Shown piece after piece: positions 10,127 to 18,099 of a stretch of DNA of 22,889 nt. The stretch is from a virus: positions 1-22,889 of IMG/VR virus record IMGVR_UViG_3300047121_000348; one strand, written 5' to 3'. A program made the translations under genes and the position numbers. The notes beneath the pieces were generated by a model. That model did not search any database. It worked only from the letters and a program-made list of their open reading frames with translations, and had not been told where the DNA came from. Within the stretch, counting starts at the first letter, position 1. Each line of letters starts with the position of its first letter.

Positions 10127-11584
10127 ATGCCTACTGCCAAAATTATTGTAAAAGATGAAGTCAACGTAAAAATAGAAGGACTTCATCTAGATGACAGAAA
10201 AACCTTAGTAAAACGATTTGAGTACGAGATGCCAGGCGCACGATACATGCCAGCAGTCAAACTCGGTCGTTGGAGCGGGAAAGTATCCTATTTCCAACTA
10301 GGGGGTAGTACGTATATCAACCTGCTTGATCAAATTATTCCATATCTTGAAGAACGTGGATATGATATTGAGCTTGATGATATACGTGATTACAAGCAAT
10401 CGTTTACATTTAACAGTGTAACTGAACAGACTTTTGCAAGTCATGTATGGCCTACAGGTCATCCTAAAGTAGGCGAACCTATTATCTTACGTGATTATCA
10501 AATTGAAATAACTAATCAATTTCTAGCCAATCCACAATGTGTGCAAGAGATTGCCACAGGTGCGGGTAAAACATTGATTACAGCAGCATTAAGTCATAGT
10601 TGTGAGGCATTTGGTAGGACTTTGGTTATTGTCCCAAACAAGTCATTAGTAACACAAACTGAAGAAGATTATAAGAATTTAAACTTAGATGTTGGTGTAT
10701 ATTTTGGAGACAGAAAAGAATTAGGACGCACACATACTATTGTTACTTGGCAAAGCTTAAACAATATTATTAAAAATACTCAAGATGGTGTTGGTGACAT
10801 TACGATACAAGAATTTATTGAAGATGTGGTAGCATTGATTATTGATGAATGCCATATGGCTAAAGCAGATGTGCTTAAATCAATGTTAAGTGGGTCTATG
10901 TCTAAAATAGCTATACGATGGGGATTAACAGGAACAGTACCAAAAGAAAAGTTTGCGTCAGAGGCATTGTTAACTTGTATTGGACCTGTTATTAATAAGC
11001 TAGCTGCAACTGATTTACAAGATCGTGGGGTATTGGCAAACTGCCATGTGCACGTAGTACAATTACAAGATCATTCACTGTTTAAGAATTATCAAAGTGA
11101 ATTGAAATATTTACTAGAACAAGATAATAGGTTGGATGAAATTGCCAATATTATTGACAAAATAAAGGAAAGTGGTAATACTCTTATATTGGTAGATCGT
11201 ATTACAGCAGGAAAAGAGTTAGTAAAACGTTTACCTAATTCAGTATTTGTCAGTGGTACAACTAGCAATAAAAAACGTAAAGAAGAATATGCAGAGGTTG
11301 CGGTGCAAGATGAGAAAATTATTGTTGCAACCTATGGTGTAGCAGCAGTAGGTATTAACATACCAAGAATTTTTAATTTAGTCTTTATCGAGCCAGGTAA
11401 GAGTTTCGTACGTGTAATACAAAGTATTGGGCGTGGATTGCGCAAAGCTGAAGATAAAGATTTTGTGCAAATATGGGATATTACTTCAAGTTGTAAATTT
11501 TCTAAACGTCATTTGACACAGCGAAAAGCATTTTACAAAGAAGCGAATTATCCTTTTACAATGGAAAAGTTGAACTATAAATGA
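10127..11584 (+). CDS. uvsW: UvsW-type superfamily 2 DNA helicase
   Basis: The product is 485 aa, a little shorter than T4 UvsW. The N-terminal 100 residues resemble the small UvsW-specific domain (LVKRFEYEMPGARYMPAVKL). Helicase motifs are complete: Q-like LRDYQIEI, Walker A TGAGKT (144-149), DECH (240-243), LTGT, and motif VI QSIGRGLRK (432-440). UvsW unwinds R-loops and branched DNA, helping switch from origin-dependent to recombination-dependent replication and rescue forks. It heads an operon of overlapping genes to 14181, joined to the next gene by ATGA. Confidence 0.95.
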   Translation: MPTAKIIVKDEVNVKIEGLHLDDRKTLVKRFEYEMPGARYMPAVKLGRWSGKVSYFQLGGSTYINLLDQIIPYLEERGYDIELDDIRDYKQSFTFNSVTEQTFASHVWPTGHPKVGEPIILRDYQIEITNQFLANPQCVQEIATGAGKTLITAALSHSCEAFGRTLVIVPNKSLVTQTEEDYKNLNLDVGVYFGDRKELGRTHTIVTWQSLNNIIKNTQDGVGDITIQEFIEDVVALIIDECHMAKADVLKSMLSGSMSKIAIRWGLTGTVPKEKFASEALLTCIGPVINKLAATDLQDRGVLANCHVHVVQLQDHSLFKNYQSELKYLLEQDNRLDEIANIIDKIKESGNTLILVDRITAGKELVKRLPNSVFVSGTTSNKKRKEEYAEVAVQDEKIIVATYGVAAVGINIPRIFNLVFIEPGKSFVRVIQSIGRGLRKAEDKDFVQIWDITSSCKFSKRHLTQRKAFYKEANYPFTMEKLNYK

Positions 11585-12081
11585 ACATACTATTATTGGA
11601 TGATGTTAAATTTAATTTGGAAAATTTACCTGAAGAAATTGATGATCTACGGTTTGCTATACTAGACAATAGCAATCCTACCGCAGTCGATTATTTTTTT
11701 ATTCCGTTAATCTTTTTAGAATCATTCAACAGTCCTGCGCTTGTATTGCGCATTGATGATATAACAATTAAGATGCCCTTAGATTGGCAAATATTGATTG
11801 GCGAACCTGAGTTTGGTGATCTTGAAACTGTACCACTAACAAGCATTAATGATCGTGGATTTAAAGCATTTCAATTTAATCCTATTAGTGGGTTTAGACC
11901 AACCTTTCTTGACATTGAAATTATTGATATATATCATGATGTTACTTGGTTTGCACCAAGGTTAAAGAACGGTCAATTTCTTTGTGTACCAATAGATGAT
12001 GGGGAAAAACCACGTTGTATATACTTTGTTAAAGAAATTAGTCGTAATAGTGAAATTGTAGATTATAAACAGGCATTTTAA
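11581..12081 (+). CDS. Conserved protein next to uvsW in T4-like phages
   Basis: The product is 166 aa, starting MNILLLDDVKFNLENLPEEI. Blocks such as YFFIPLIFLESFNSPALVLR, MPLDWQILIGEPEFGDLE and NGQFLCVPIDDGEKPRC match my memory of a protein found beside uvsW in many T4-like cyanophages; no function is known to me. It is acidic, beta-rich and soluble. It overlaps uvsW by 4 nt and the next gene by TAATG, so it is co-expressed with the helicase. Confidence 0.85.
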   Translation: MNILLLDDVKFNLENLPEEIDDLRFAILDNSNPTAVDYFFIPLIFLESFNSPALVLRIDDITIKMPLDWQILIGEPEFGDLETVPLTSINDRGFKAFQFNPISGFRPTFLDIEIIDIYHDVTWFAPRLKNGQFLCVPIDDGEKPRCIYFVKEISRNSEIVDYKQAF

Positions 12082-12332
12082 TGTTTGAACTTCCTAGACA
12101 TGAATATCATAGGATTAAAAAAGACTTTGAGATAGCATGCATAGATGATCCTAACCTCATTTTAGTTTGTAAAACTACAAGAGATTGGTATAAACAAAAA
12201 ACAGGTAAAACAATCGTTACTACTTTTAGGGTGACTCAAGATATGTACTTAGAAACATTTTATTATGTGGTCAGTAACGAGGAAGAAATGACATTACTAA
12301 CATTATCATTAGGCTCAAATGAAGGATTCTGA
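12081..12332 (+). CDS. Small phage protein of unknown function
   Basis: The product is 83 aa, starting MFELPRHEYHRIKKDFEIAC. It has a mixed alpha/beta look (LILVCKTTRDWYKQKTGKTI). It starts in a TAATG overlap and overlaps the next gene by 14 nt. No family recognised. Confidence 0.8.
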   Translation: MFELPRHEYHRIKKDFEIACIDDPNLILVCKTTRDWYKQKTGKTIVTTFRVTQDMYLETFYYVVSNEEEMTLLTLSLGSNEGF

Positions 12333-12894
12333 TTTAAAATTACAAAATGTTGACTTTGATCTATTTGCCGCACTCGACGCATTAGATCGCAAAGACTACG
12401 GATATTTTGATAGCTTAACTGAGGAACAACAAAAGAAGTTTGTACCCTACATGATGTTGCATTGGGTTAGTTCAATCAAAAAACAGGGTGAGGTTGGTAA
12501 GTATTACGTACTAGCAACTGAAGAATTTGCCAATAAGCATGTGTTTAATGAGTATGTACAACGTCATCCAAAATTGCAGTGGTTAATGTTATGTATAGTT
12601 AGTCCTGATATGGGTAAACAATTTCACCAATGGATACCACAATTAAGCAATAAAATTAGTGAATTAAAAACCAATAGTAAATCAAAAGATTTTTCGGATT
12701 ATTTGAGTAAAATATATAATACTGCAGATACTGTGTCTATTCGTGAGTTAAGTACACAATTATCTACTGAGCAAAATAAGAAGTATCGATTAGCACAATT
12801 ATTTCCATCAATGAAATTAATTGATATTGAAATTTTATCTAAACATGTTACTGATGAGGAATTAGCAGAGTATGAGCAACAGTGTGGCAAATAA
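12319..12894 (+). CDS. Possible clamp-loader small subunit (gp62-like)
   Basis: The product is 191 aa, close to the 187 aa of T4 gp62, and all helical. FDLFAALDALDRKDYGYFDS, KKFVPYMMLHWVSS and ATEEFANKHVF recall the pattern in gp62-type proteins of T4-like phages (a short alpha-helical region, then a proline- or aromatic-rich block and a final helix). I am not sure of this; the sequence is poorly conserved in the family and no gp44 partner is in the window. The context (uvsW operon, DnaE-like protein downstream) fits a replication role. Confidence 0.8.
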   Translation: MKDSDLKLQNVDFDLFAALDALDRKDYGYFDSLTEEQQKKFVPYMMLHWVSSIKKQGEVGKYYVLATEEFANKHVFNEYVQRHPKLQWLMLCIVSPDMGKQFHQWIPQLSNKISELKTNSKSKDFSDYLSKIYNTADTVSIRELSTQLSTEQNKKYRLAQLFPSMKLIDIEILSKHVTDEELAEYEQQCGK

Positions 12895-13561
12895 TACATG
12901 TGAATTTTGTAATAAAGTTTTTGTCAGAGAAAAATTATTCATTAAGCATCTTTGTGAACCAAAACGTAGGTGGTTAGAACGTGACATGCAAGTAAATCGT
13001 TATGCGCATGGTGCGTGGAAATTTTATTTCACCAAACATCACCCATCAACTAAAAAGACAGATTATATTGATTTTACACGTAGCCCATACTATATGGCAT
13101 TCATGCAGTTTGCTACCTACTGTTTAAACACTAACGTCATTAACATTCATTACTTTATTGATTATCTCATTTCACATAAAGTGCCAATTAATTTATGGTG
13201 TAGTGATAAGGAATATTCTAAGTTTTTAATCGATTATTTAAAAACCGAAGATGTTGATGATGCCACAAATCGTAGTTTGGGCACATTAGAAGAAATGTGT
13301 CGTGATGAAAATATACAAATTAAAGACGCATTTAAGTTTTTAAATGAAAATCGTCTATGTCAAAAAATATATCAAGGTATGATCAGTCCATGGGTATTGT
13401 ATAATTCTGATACTGCCATTGATTTTTTGTCACGGTTAAATGATGATCAAGTTAAGATTATCTACGATTATATTAACCCTGATATATGGAAAATAAAAGT
13501 ATATCGTGAAAAAGCCACTAATAATAAAATTAAAAGCACATTAGTACAGCACCAATTATGA
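12872..13561 (+). CDS. Zinc-finger phage protein
   Basis: The product is 229 aa. The N-terminus has a C2HC-like finger: Cys10, Cys13, His26, Cys28 (CEFCNKVFVRE, then IKHLCEPKRRW), with the basic and aromatic patch that usually follows. The rest is helical and aromatic, including TDYIDFTRSPYYMAFMQFAT and FLNENRLCQKIYQ. I recall such finger proteins as conserved hypotheticals in T4-like phages. DNA or RNA binding is likely from the finger but the target is unknown. It overlaps the upstream gene by 23 nt and the next by ATGA, placing it in the replication operon. Confidence 0.8.
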   Translation: MSNSVANNTCEFCNKVFVREKLFIKHLCEPKRRWLERDMQVNRYAHGAWKFYFTKHHPSTKKTDYIDFTRSPYYMAFMQFATYCLNTNVINIHYFIDYLISHKVPINLWCSDKEYSKFLIDYLKTEDVDDATNRSLGTLEEMCRDENIQIKDAFKFLNENRLCQKIYQGMISPWVLYNSDTAIDFLSRLNDDQVKIIYDYINPDIWKIKVYREKATNNKIKSTLVQHQL

Positions 13562-14181
13562 AATTCAAAAGTGATATTGATATAGATTTTGCAAATCGTG
13601 ATGATATATTGCAACATATTAGACACGTTTCTGCACACCTTAAATCAAACAATAAACTACGTAAGCATCCTACAGGCGTATACGTAACCGAGATACCTTA
13701 TGATCCTATTAATGATTGGAGCGCACTAAATTATCATGAAGCAGAAAATCGTGGTTATGTTAAACTAGATTTTTTAAATGTATGGATTTACAAATATGTA
13801 CGTGATGAAGAACATTTAACTGAATTAATGCGTGATCCACAATGGAGTAGATTAAAGGAAAAAGAATTCTTCCAAAAACTAATTCATATTGGGGATCATT
13901 ATGACAGTATGCTTAAAATGCCACAAGAGATTGATTCAATCCCTAGAATGGCAATGTTTTTATCGGTGATACGGCCTGGGAAGCGGCATTTGATTGGTAA
14001 ATCATGGGCAGATGTTGCGCTAACTGTATGGGACCAAGGTAATGACGGATATTCATTTAAGAAATCCCATAGTATTGCATATGCACATTTAGTTATAGTG
14101 CATATGAATTTGCTTGATGAGTTGGGATTACATGCGCTTGACGAGAGTGATACTTCGTCGCTTGATGCGTCTTTTGGTTAA
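13558..14181 (+). CDS. Condensed DnaE-like (DNA polymerase III alpha) protein
   Basis: The product is 207 aa. Motifs follow the order of the bacterial DnaE palm and fingers: SDIDIDFANRDD (5-16, compare PDxDxDF-R-D, with Asp6 and Asp8 at the places of E. coli Asp401 and Asp403), KHPTGVYV (36-43, compare KHAGGVVI), GYVKLDFLNV (66-75, Asp71 at the place of Asp555), SVIRPGK (136-142, compare ALFRPGP), and FKKSHSIAYA (167-176, compare FNKSHSAAYA). DnaE itself is about 1160 aa, so large parts are missing. It may be a minimal nucleotidyltransferase, a decoy, or a binding subunit. The 3' end overlaps the opposing minus-strand gene by 54 nt. Confidence 0.8.
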   Translation: MKFKSDIDIDFANRDDILQHIRHVSAHLKSNNKLRKHPTGVYVTEIPYDPINDWSALNYHEAENRGYVKLDFLNVWIYKYVRDEEHLTELMRDPQWSRLKEKEFFQKLIHIGDHYDSMLKMPQEIDSIPRMAMFLSVIRPGKRHLIGKSWADVALTVWDQGNDGYSFKKSHSIAYAHLVIVHMNLLDELGLHALDESDTSSLDASFG

Positions 14182-14502
14182 TTCACTTATACTAGTGGCA
14201 GGACCATGTATTATTGTTAATGATTTATTATTAAAGGTTTTAAGATAGGGTTTAAATGGCGACCATTCATCTTTAAGAAATATGTTAATGGGTATAAGTC
14301 GATTACTTTCCCACCACCATACATCACCAAGTTCTAAAAATAATTTTTTTAGTTCTTGTTCTATGATTGCTCCGTAATCATAAAAAGTAGTTACATCATC
14401 GTCACGATTTTGTATGACACCAATGTATTCTTGTCCTGCATATGCGCAAACAGTTATGAATGGATGGTTTGCACTCAATTTTTTTAAGAAATCTGATGAC
14501 AT
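14128..14502 (-). CDS. Conserved T4-like protein, the only minus-strand gene
   Basis: The product is 124 aa, starting MSSDFLKKLSANHPFITVCA. Blocks YAGQEYIGVIQNRDDDVTTF, GDVWWWESNRLIPINIFLKD and the basic end KRRIKRRSITLVKRM match my memory of a hypothetical conserved in T4-like marine phages, which supports it as real rather than a shadow. It converges on the DnaE-like gene with 54 nt overlap, and its start codon shares bases with a rightward late promoter. TATAGT lies 6 nt before its ATG on its own strand, another possible leaderless start. It may regulate or be regulated by antisense transcription. Confidence 0.8.
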   Translation of the reverse strand: MSSDFLKKLSANHPFITVCAYAGQEYIGVIQNRDDDVTTFYDYGAIIEQELKKLFLELGDVWWWESNRLIPINIFLKDEWSPFKPYLKTFNNKSLTIIHGPATSISELTKRRIKRRSITLVKRM

Positions 14503-14507
14503 AAATA
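14500..14507 (+). promoter_or_regulatory. T4-type late promoter for the 14529 structural gene
   Basis: CATAAATA (14500-14507) lies 21 nt before GTG 14529, which has its own AAGGAA. The first three bases are also the (complementary) start codon of the leftward gene, so firing of this promoter collides with expression of that gene. Confidence 0.65.
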
Positions 14508-14528
14508 TACTATAAAGGAACCTTTAAC

Positions 14529-15410
14529 GTGGCTGCATATCAAACGCAAATGTATTTATATAATCAAAGACAATATGTAGTTTTATTAAGTTCTGCAGGA
14601 TCTATTGCAACAAGGAGATATAGTACAGTGTATGCTAAACAACTAATGTTAAATCGTGGTGTTGATAATGTGCTTGAATTTGCATTTATTAATCAAGACC
14701 AAAAACCAATCAATTTGGCAGGAAAGTATTTGTATTTTCGTGTTCTAAACAATAATGGCACTGAGCTATTATTAACCAAACAATTAACTCCTAACTTGCC
14801 CGTTACAGGTATTTTTAATTTAGAATTATCAATATCTGAAGTAAATCAAGTACCCCCACAATATTGCTACTATACGATTGAATTAACCAATACACCGTGG
14901 GTTAATACGGATACCGCAGGATCTGCAGTATTTACTAATGCAAGTGGTATTGCACGTGGAGATTTGGTTATTACTGATAGCATATTCCCCGCTGTTCTTC
15001 CATCATTAGATGTAACTATTCCTACCCATCCTAGACCAACACAGGGTAATGCAATGCAAGGTGGCAATAGTACACAGCCACAACCAAAGACTTATTATAG
15101 TAGTGAAATAAAGAATGAAGATGCGCAAATGCTTACCCTTCAATATCGCATTGAAGAATTTTGTGGTAACATTACTATAGAAGGTAGCAATATTGCAGAC
15201 TTTTCACGTGCTTATAGTATTGGTAACACTGTTGTTTATGGCAATGCCAATGCCTTACCTTATCCTACAGGCGTAACTCAAACAGTTGGCGAGACTATCA
15301 CAGGATATCATCCATATGTTAGACTAGCGATTCAAAATTACGGTAGTGGACCACCTGAAACAAATCAGCAGTACTTAAAAGGTGATGTTGTTAAAATTCT
15401 TGCTAGATAA
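14529..15410 (+). CDS. Virion structural protein, BppU-like N-terminal domain
   Basis: The product is 293 aa from GTG, with AAGGAA 8 nt upstream and a late promoter. Residues 37-110 (QLMLNRGVDNVLEFAFINQD, KPINLAGKYLYFRVLNNNGT, GIFNLELSISEV) look like the Ig-like N-terminal domain of baseplate-upper-type proteins. A Pro/Gln/Gly linker (HPRPTQGNAMQGGNSTQPQP) leads to a second beta-rich domain resembling a carbohydrate-binding or receptor-contact fold (LTLQYRIEEFCGNITIEGSN). It is therefore a likely tail or baseplate component on the virion surface. The exact T4 counterpart is not evident. Confidence 0.85.
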   Translation: MAAYQTQMYLYNQRQYVVLLSSAGSIATRRYSTVYAKQLMLNRGVDNVLEFAFINQDQKPINLAGKYLYFRVLNNNGTELLLTKQLTPNLPVTGIFNLELSISEVNQVPPQYCYYTIELTNTPWVNTDTAGSAVFTNASGIARGDLVITDSIFPAVLPSLDVTIPTHPRPTQGNAMQGGNSTQPQPKTYYSSEIKNEDAQMLTLQYRIEEFCGNITIEGSNIADFSRAYSIGNTVVYGNANALPYPTGVTQTVGETITGYHPYVRLAIQNYGSGPPETNQQYLKGDVVKILAR

Positions 15411-15449
15411 TCCTAAGTAGTTGAATACGTAAGTGTTTTGTGTCATAAT
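15410..15449 (+). promoter_or_regulatory. ATCCTAA-box promoter for the primase gene
   Basis: ATCCTAA (15410-15416), 4 nt, TTGAAT (15421-15426), 17 nt, CATAAT (15444-15449). The -10 ends 8 nt before ATG 15458 and no Shine-Dalgarno sequence exists, so the primase mRNA should be leaderless or nearly so. Confidence 0.7.
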
Positions 15450-15457
15450 TGTGGCGC

Positions 15458-16438
15458 ATGAATACGATCATTAATCAGACCTTACAATTTTGGTCACAAC
15501 GTAAGACCAAGCGTACATCAGGTGGATGGGTATCTGCCAATGCGGTATGCTGTCATCATCGTGGTCATCGACCTGATACAAGGATGCGTGGAGGTTTAAT
15601 TCATACTGAAGAAAAGTTAACCTATTCATGCTTTAATTGTAATTTCAAATGTGGCTATGCAGCAGGTAAATTATTTTCCTCGCATTTTAAATTATTCTTA
15701 TCATGGATTGGCATGGGCGATGATGAGATACAGCATCTTGCCATAGAAGCGATGAAATTGCGTGATACAACGCAACTTATTCAAAAACGTGAAATACGTG
15801 AGATTGTATTTAAAGATATACCTTTACCCAAAGATGCTATTCCTATAGATCCAACGATAGGTACACATCAACCATATGTAGATTTTTTGAACAACCGTGG
15901 GTTTACACCACAAGATTATGATTTTTATATTACTCCACATGCAGAAGGTAGGGATCGTGATAGAGTAATTATACCGTATTATCTTAATAATAGAATGGTG
16001 GGGTATACTAGTAGATATTACGATAATCGTAAACCTAAGTATATTTCTGAGCAGCAATCAGGATATGTGTTTAATATGGACGCACAACATCCAACGTGGC
16101 AAGTATGTATTCTAGTAGAAGGGCAATTTGACGCTTTAGCTATTGGTGGATGTGCTATAATGTCCAATCAAGTATCCGAAAAACAATCATGGTTACTTGC
16201 AAAGTTGGAACGAAGAATAATTTTTGTGCCTGATCGAGATGAAGCAGGTATGAGTGGTATTGATTCAGCATTAAAACTTGGTTATTCAGTTAGTATTCCT
16301 CCTTATTGGGATAAGACTGTTAAAGATGTAAATGATGCTGTTATTAAATATGGTCGTTTTCCAACATTATTAAGTATTATTCAACATGCAACAACAAGTG
16401 CCGCAAAGATAAAAATTTATAAAGATAAAATACTATAA
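15458..16438 (+). CDS. 61: DNA primase, gp61-type
   Basis: The product is 326 aa against 342 in T4. ATG 15458 is chosen over an in-frame TTG at 15449 that lies in the -10. An N-terminal zinc-binding module has Cys31, Cys32, His33, His34, His37 and Cys58, Cys61, Cys65. The Toprim core has VEGQFDAL with Glu221 and a downstream DRDEAG (259-264) that provides metal-binding acids. The enzyme makes RNA primers for lagging-strand synthesis and works as a primosome with the gp41 helicase, which is the very next gene (TAATG overlap). The promoter is of the ATCCTAA class. Confidence 0.93.
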   Translation: MNTIINQTLQFWSQRKTKRTSGGWVSANAVCCHHRGHRPDTRMRGGLIHTEEKLTYSCFNCNFKCGYAAGKLFSSHFKLFLSWIGMGDDEIQHLAIEAMKLRDTTQLIQKREIREIVFKDIPLPKDAIPIDPTIGTHQPYVDFLNNRGFTPQDYDFYITPHAEGRDRDRVIIPYYLNNRMVGYTSRYYDNRKPKYISEQQSGYVFNMDAQHPTWQVCILVEGQFDALAIGGCAIMSNQVSEKQSWLLAKLERRIIFVPDRDEAGMSGIDSALKLGYSVSIPPYWDKTVKDVNDAVIKYGRFPTLLSIIQHATTSAAKIKIYKDKIL

Positions 16439-17823
16439 TGGAATATACAACAGACGTACAGAAATTCTTCCTATCAATGATGATCACTGAGCCTAACTTA
16501 TTTGTTCGTGTTCAGAATATATTGAATCCTGAAAACTTTGACCGTAAATTAAAAGACACGGTAAAGTTTATGATTGATTTTTCAAATAAGTATCATGTCA
16601 TACCTGATGTAGAAAAGATTAAATTAACAACGTCCGTTGAGTTAACACGTATTGCAGACTTGCGTGAACAAGATACAGAATGGTTTTTTGATGAGTTTGA
16701 AAAGTTCACACGTAAACAAGAACTAGAACGTGCTATTTTAAAGAGCGCAGAGTTACTTGAAAAGGGTAACTATGATCCTGTTGAGAAAATTATTAAAGAT
16801 GCAGTACAGATTAGTTTAACTAAAGACTTAGGTACAGATTATTTTGATGACCCAAAAGGACGTTTATTAGCGATTAAACAAAACAATGGACAGATGAGTA
16901 CGGGATGGCCTGTGCTTGATAATAAGCTATATGGTGGGTTTAATCGTGGTGAATTACAGTTATTTTTGGGTGGAAGTGGTTCAGGTAAATCATTATTCAT
17001 GCAAAATTTAGCAGTTAATTGGGTACGTGAAGGTTTAAATGGTGTATATATAACCTTAGAACTTAGTGAAAACCTATGTTCATGGCGTATAGATAGTATG
17101 ATGACTGACATTGCTACCAAGGAAATATTTAAAAATATTGACGATGTAGAGTTAAAGATTAAGATGGCACAGAAAAAGTCAGGTCGCTTGTTTGTCAAAT
17201 ACTTACCTGCACAAAGTAATATTAATGATATTAGATCATATTGTAGAGAGTTACAGGTACAAACTGAAAAGAAACTAGACTTTATGTGTATTGATTATAT
17301 GGATTTATTAATGCCTGTATCTGTTAAAATCAGTGCAAGTGATTTGTTTACAAAGGATAAATTTGTATCTGAAGAATTGCGTAATTTTGCTAAAGAATTA
17401 AATGTATTATTTGTAACAGCTAGTCAATTAAACCGTAGTGCTGTTGAAGAAGTTGAGTTTGATCATAGTCATATCAGTGGTGGTATTAGTAAAATTAACA
17501 CTGCTGACAATGTTTTTGGTATTTTTACTAGTAGAAACATGCGTGAGCGTGGTCAATATCAAGTACAATTAATGAAAACACGTAGTAGTAGTGGGGTTGG
17601 ACAAAAAGTGAACCTAAGATTTAATGTTGATACGTTGAGAATTTATGATGATGAATCAGACAATGATGTTCAACAAACTACAACATCCAATATTTTAGAT
17701 CAAATTAAGGTAGGTAGTAACGTTATTGAGAGCAAAGTTGAAGAATCTGTAAAAGTACCTACGGCAAGTATGAGTACCAATCTAAAGGCTAAGCTAGCGC
17801 AAATAAAGGGTATTTCTTCATGA
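16438..17823 (+). CDS. 41: Replicative DnaB-like helicase, gp41-type
   Basis: The product is 461 aa against 475 in T4. An N-terminal helical domain (residues 1-130) precedes the RecA-like core: Walker A GGSGSGKS (178-185), LELSENL (the H1a region), Walker B FMCIDYMDLL, ASQLNR, and the H4-like ISGGISKINTADNVFGIF. The extended tail is rich in Val, Lys and Ser. It forms a hexamer that unwinds the fork 5' to 3' and binds the primase encoded just upstream. No transcription terminator follows; a late promoter for the next gene lies 15 nt after its stop. Confidence 0.94.
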   Translation: MEYTTDVQKFFLSMMITEPNLFVRVQNILNPENFDRKLKDTVKFMIDFSNKYHVIPDVEKIKLTTSVELTRIADLREQDTEWFFDEFEKFTRKQELERAILKSAELLEKGNYDPVEKIIKDAVQISLTKDLGTDYFDDPKGRLLAIKQNNGQMSTGWPVLDNKLYGGFNRGELQLFLGGSGSGKSLFMQNLAVNWVREGLNGVYITLELSENLCSWRIDSMMTDIATKEIFKNIDDVELKIKMAQKKSGRLFVKYLPAQSNINDIRSYCRELQVQTEKKLDFMCIDYMDLLMPVSVKISASDLFTKDKFVSEELRNFAKELNVLFVTASQLNRSAVEEVEFDHSHISGGISKINTADNVFGIFTSRNMRERGQYQVQLMKTRSSSGVGQKVNLRFNVDTLRIYDDESDNDVQQTTTSNILDQIKVGSNVIESKVEESVKVPTASMSTNLKAKLAQIKGISS

Positions 17824-17838
17824 TACTGTAATATTTTA

Positions 17839-17846
17839 GATAAATA
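17839..17846 (+). promoter_or_regulatory. T4-type late promoter, nearly leaderless
   Basis: GATAAATA (17839-17846), then 7 nt and ATG 17854. No ribosome binding site is present. The mRNA start would fall within 2-3 nt of the ATG. Confidence 0.65.
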
Positions 17847-17853
17847 CTACATC

Positions 17854-18099
17854 ATGGAAAAAAAGACTCGCAGTTTATTAGAAGAATTAGAAGCGTTAAG
17901 TCGCACACGTGATACTAAGCACATTATTGAAAGTCGTGCCAACAGTATTATTACAAGTGCTATACATTTATTAGAAGTGATTGAACGCAATTACACTCCT
18001 GAACAAGCTGAAATATTAGAGCGTAAATTGCTTGTTGCCATTAAAAATCGTGATAGCGATAAATTTGCAAAGAGTTTAAAGAAGAATTCTGATGAATAA
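17854..18099 (+). CDS. Small conserved T4-like late protein
   Basis: The product is 81 aa, starting MEKKTRSLLEELEALSRTRD, and all helical. The core HIIESRANSIITSAIHLLEV followed by YTPEQAEILERKLLVAIKNR matches my memory of a short protein conserved in T4-like marine phages. The high helix and charge content suggests a coiled coil and a structural or scaffolding role. It overlaps the next gene by 8 nt. Confidence 0.85.
   Translation: MEKKTRSLLEELEALSRTRDTKHIIESRANSIITSAIHLLEVIERNYTPEQAEILERKLLVAIKNRDSDKFAKSLKKNSDE

Noticed and set aside
10461-10467. ATCCTAA inside the uvsW coding sequence
   Set aside because: The bases 4 nt downstream are GGCGAA, not a -35. It encodes His-Pro-Lys and serves as a negative control for the promoter class.
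12148-12154. ATCCTAA inside the 12081 gene
   Set aside because: The hexamer 4 nt later is ATTTTA and no -10 follows at the right distance; treated as coding chance.
16839-17198. 119-aa minus-strand ORF opposite the gp41-type helicase
   Set aside because: It mirrors the conserved Walker A region of the helicase and shows no protein-like pattern of its own.
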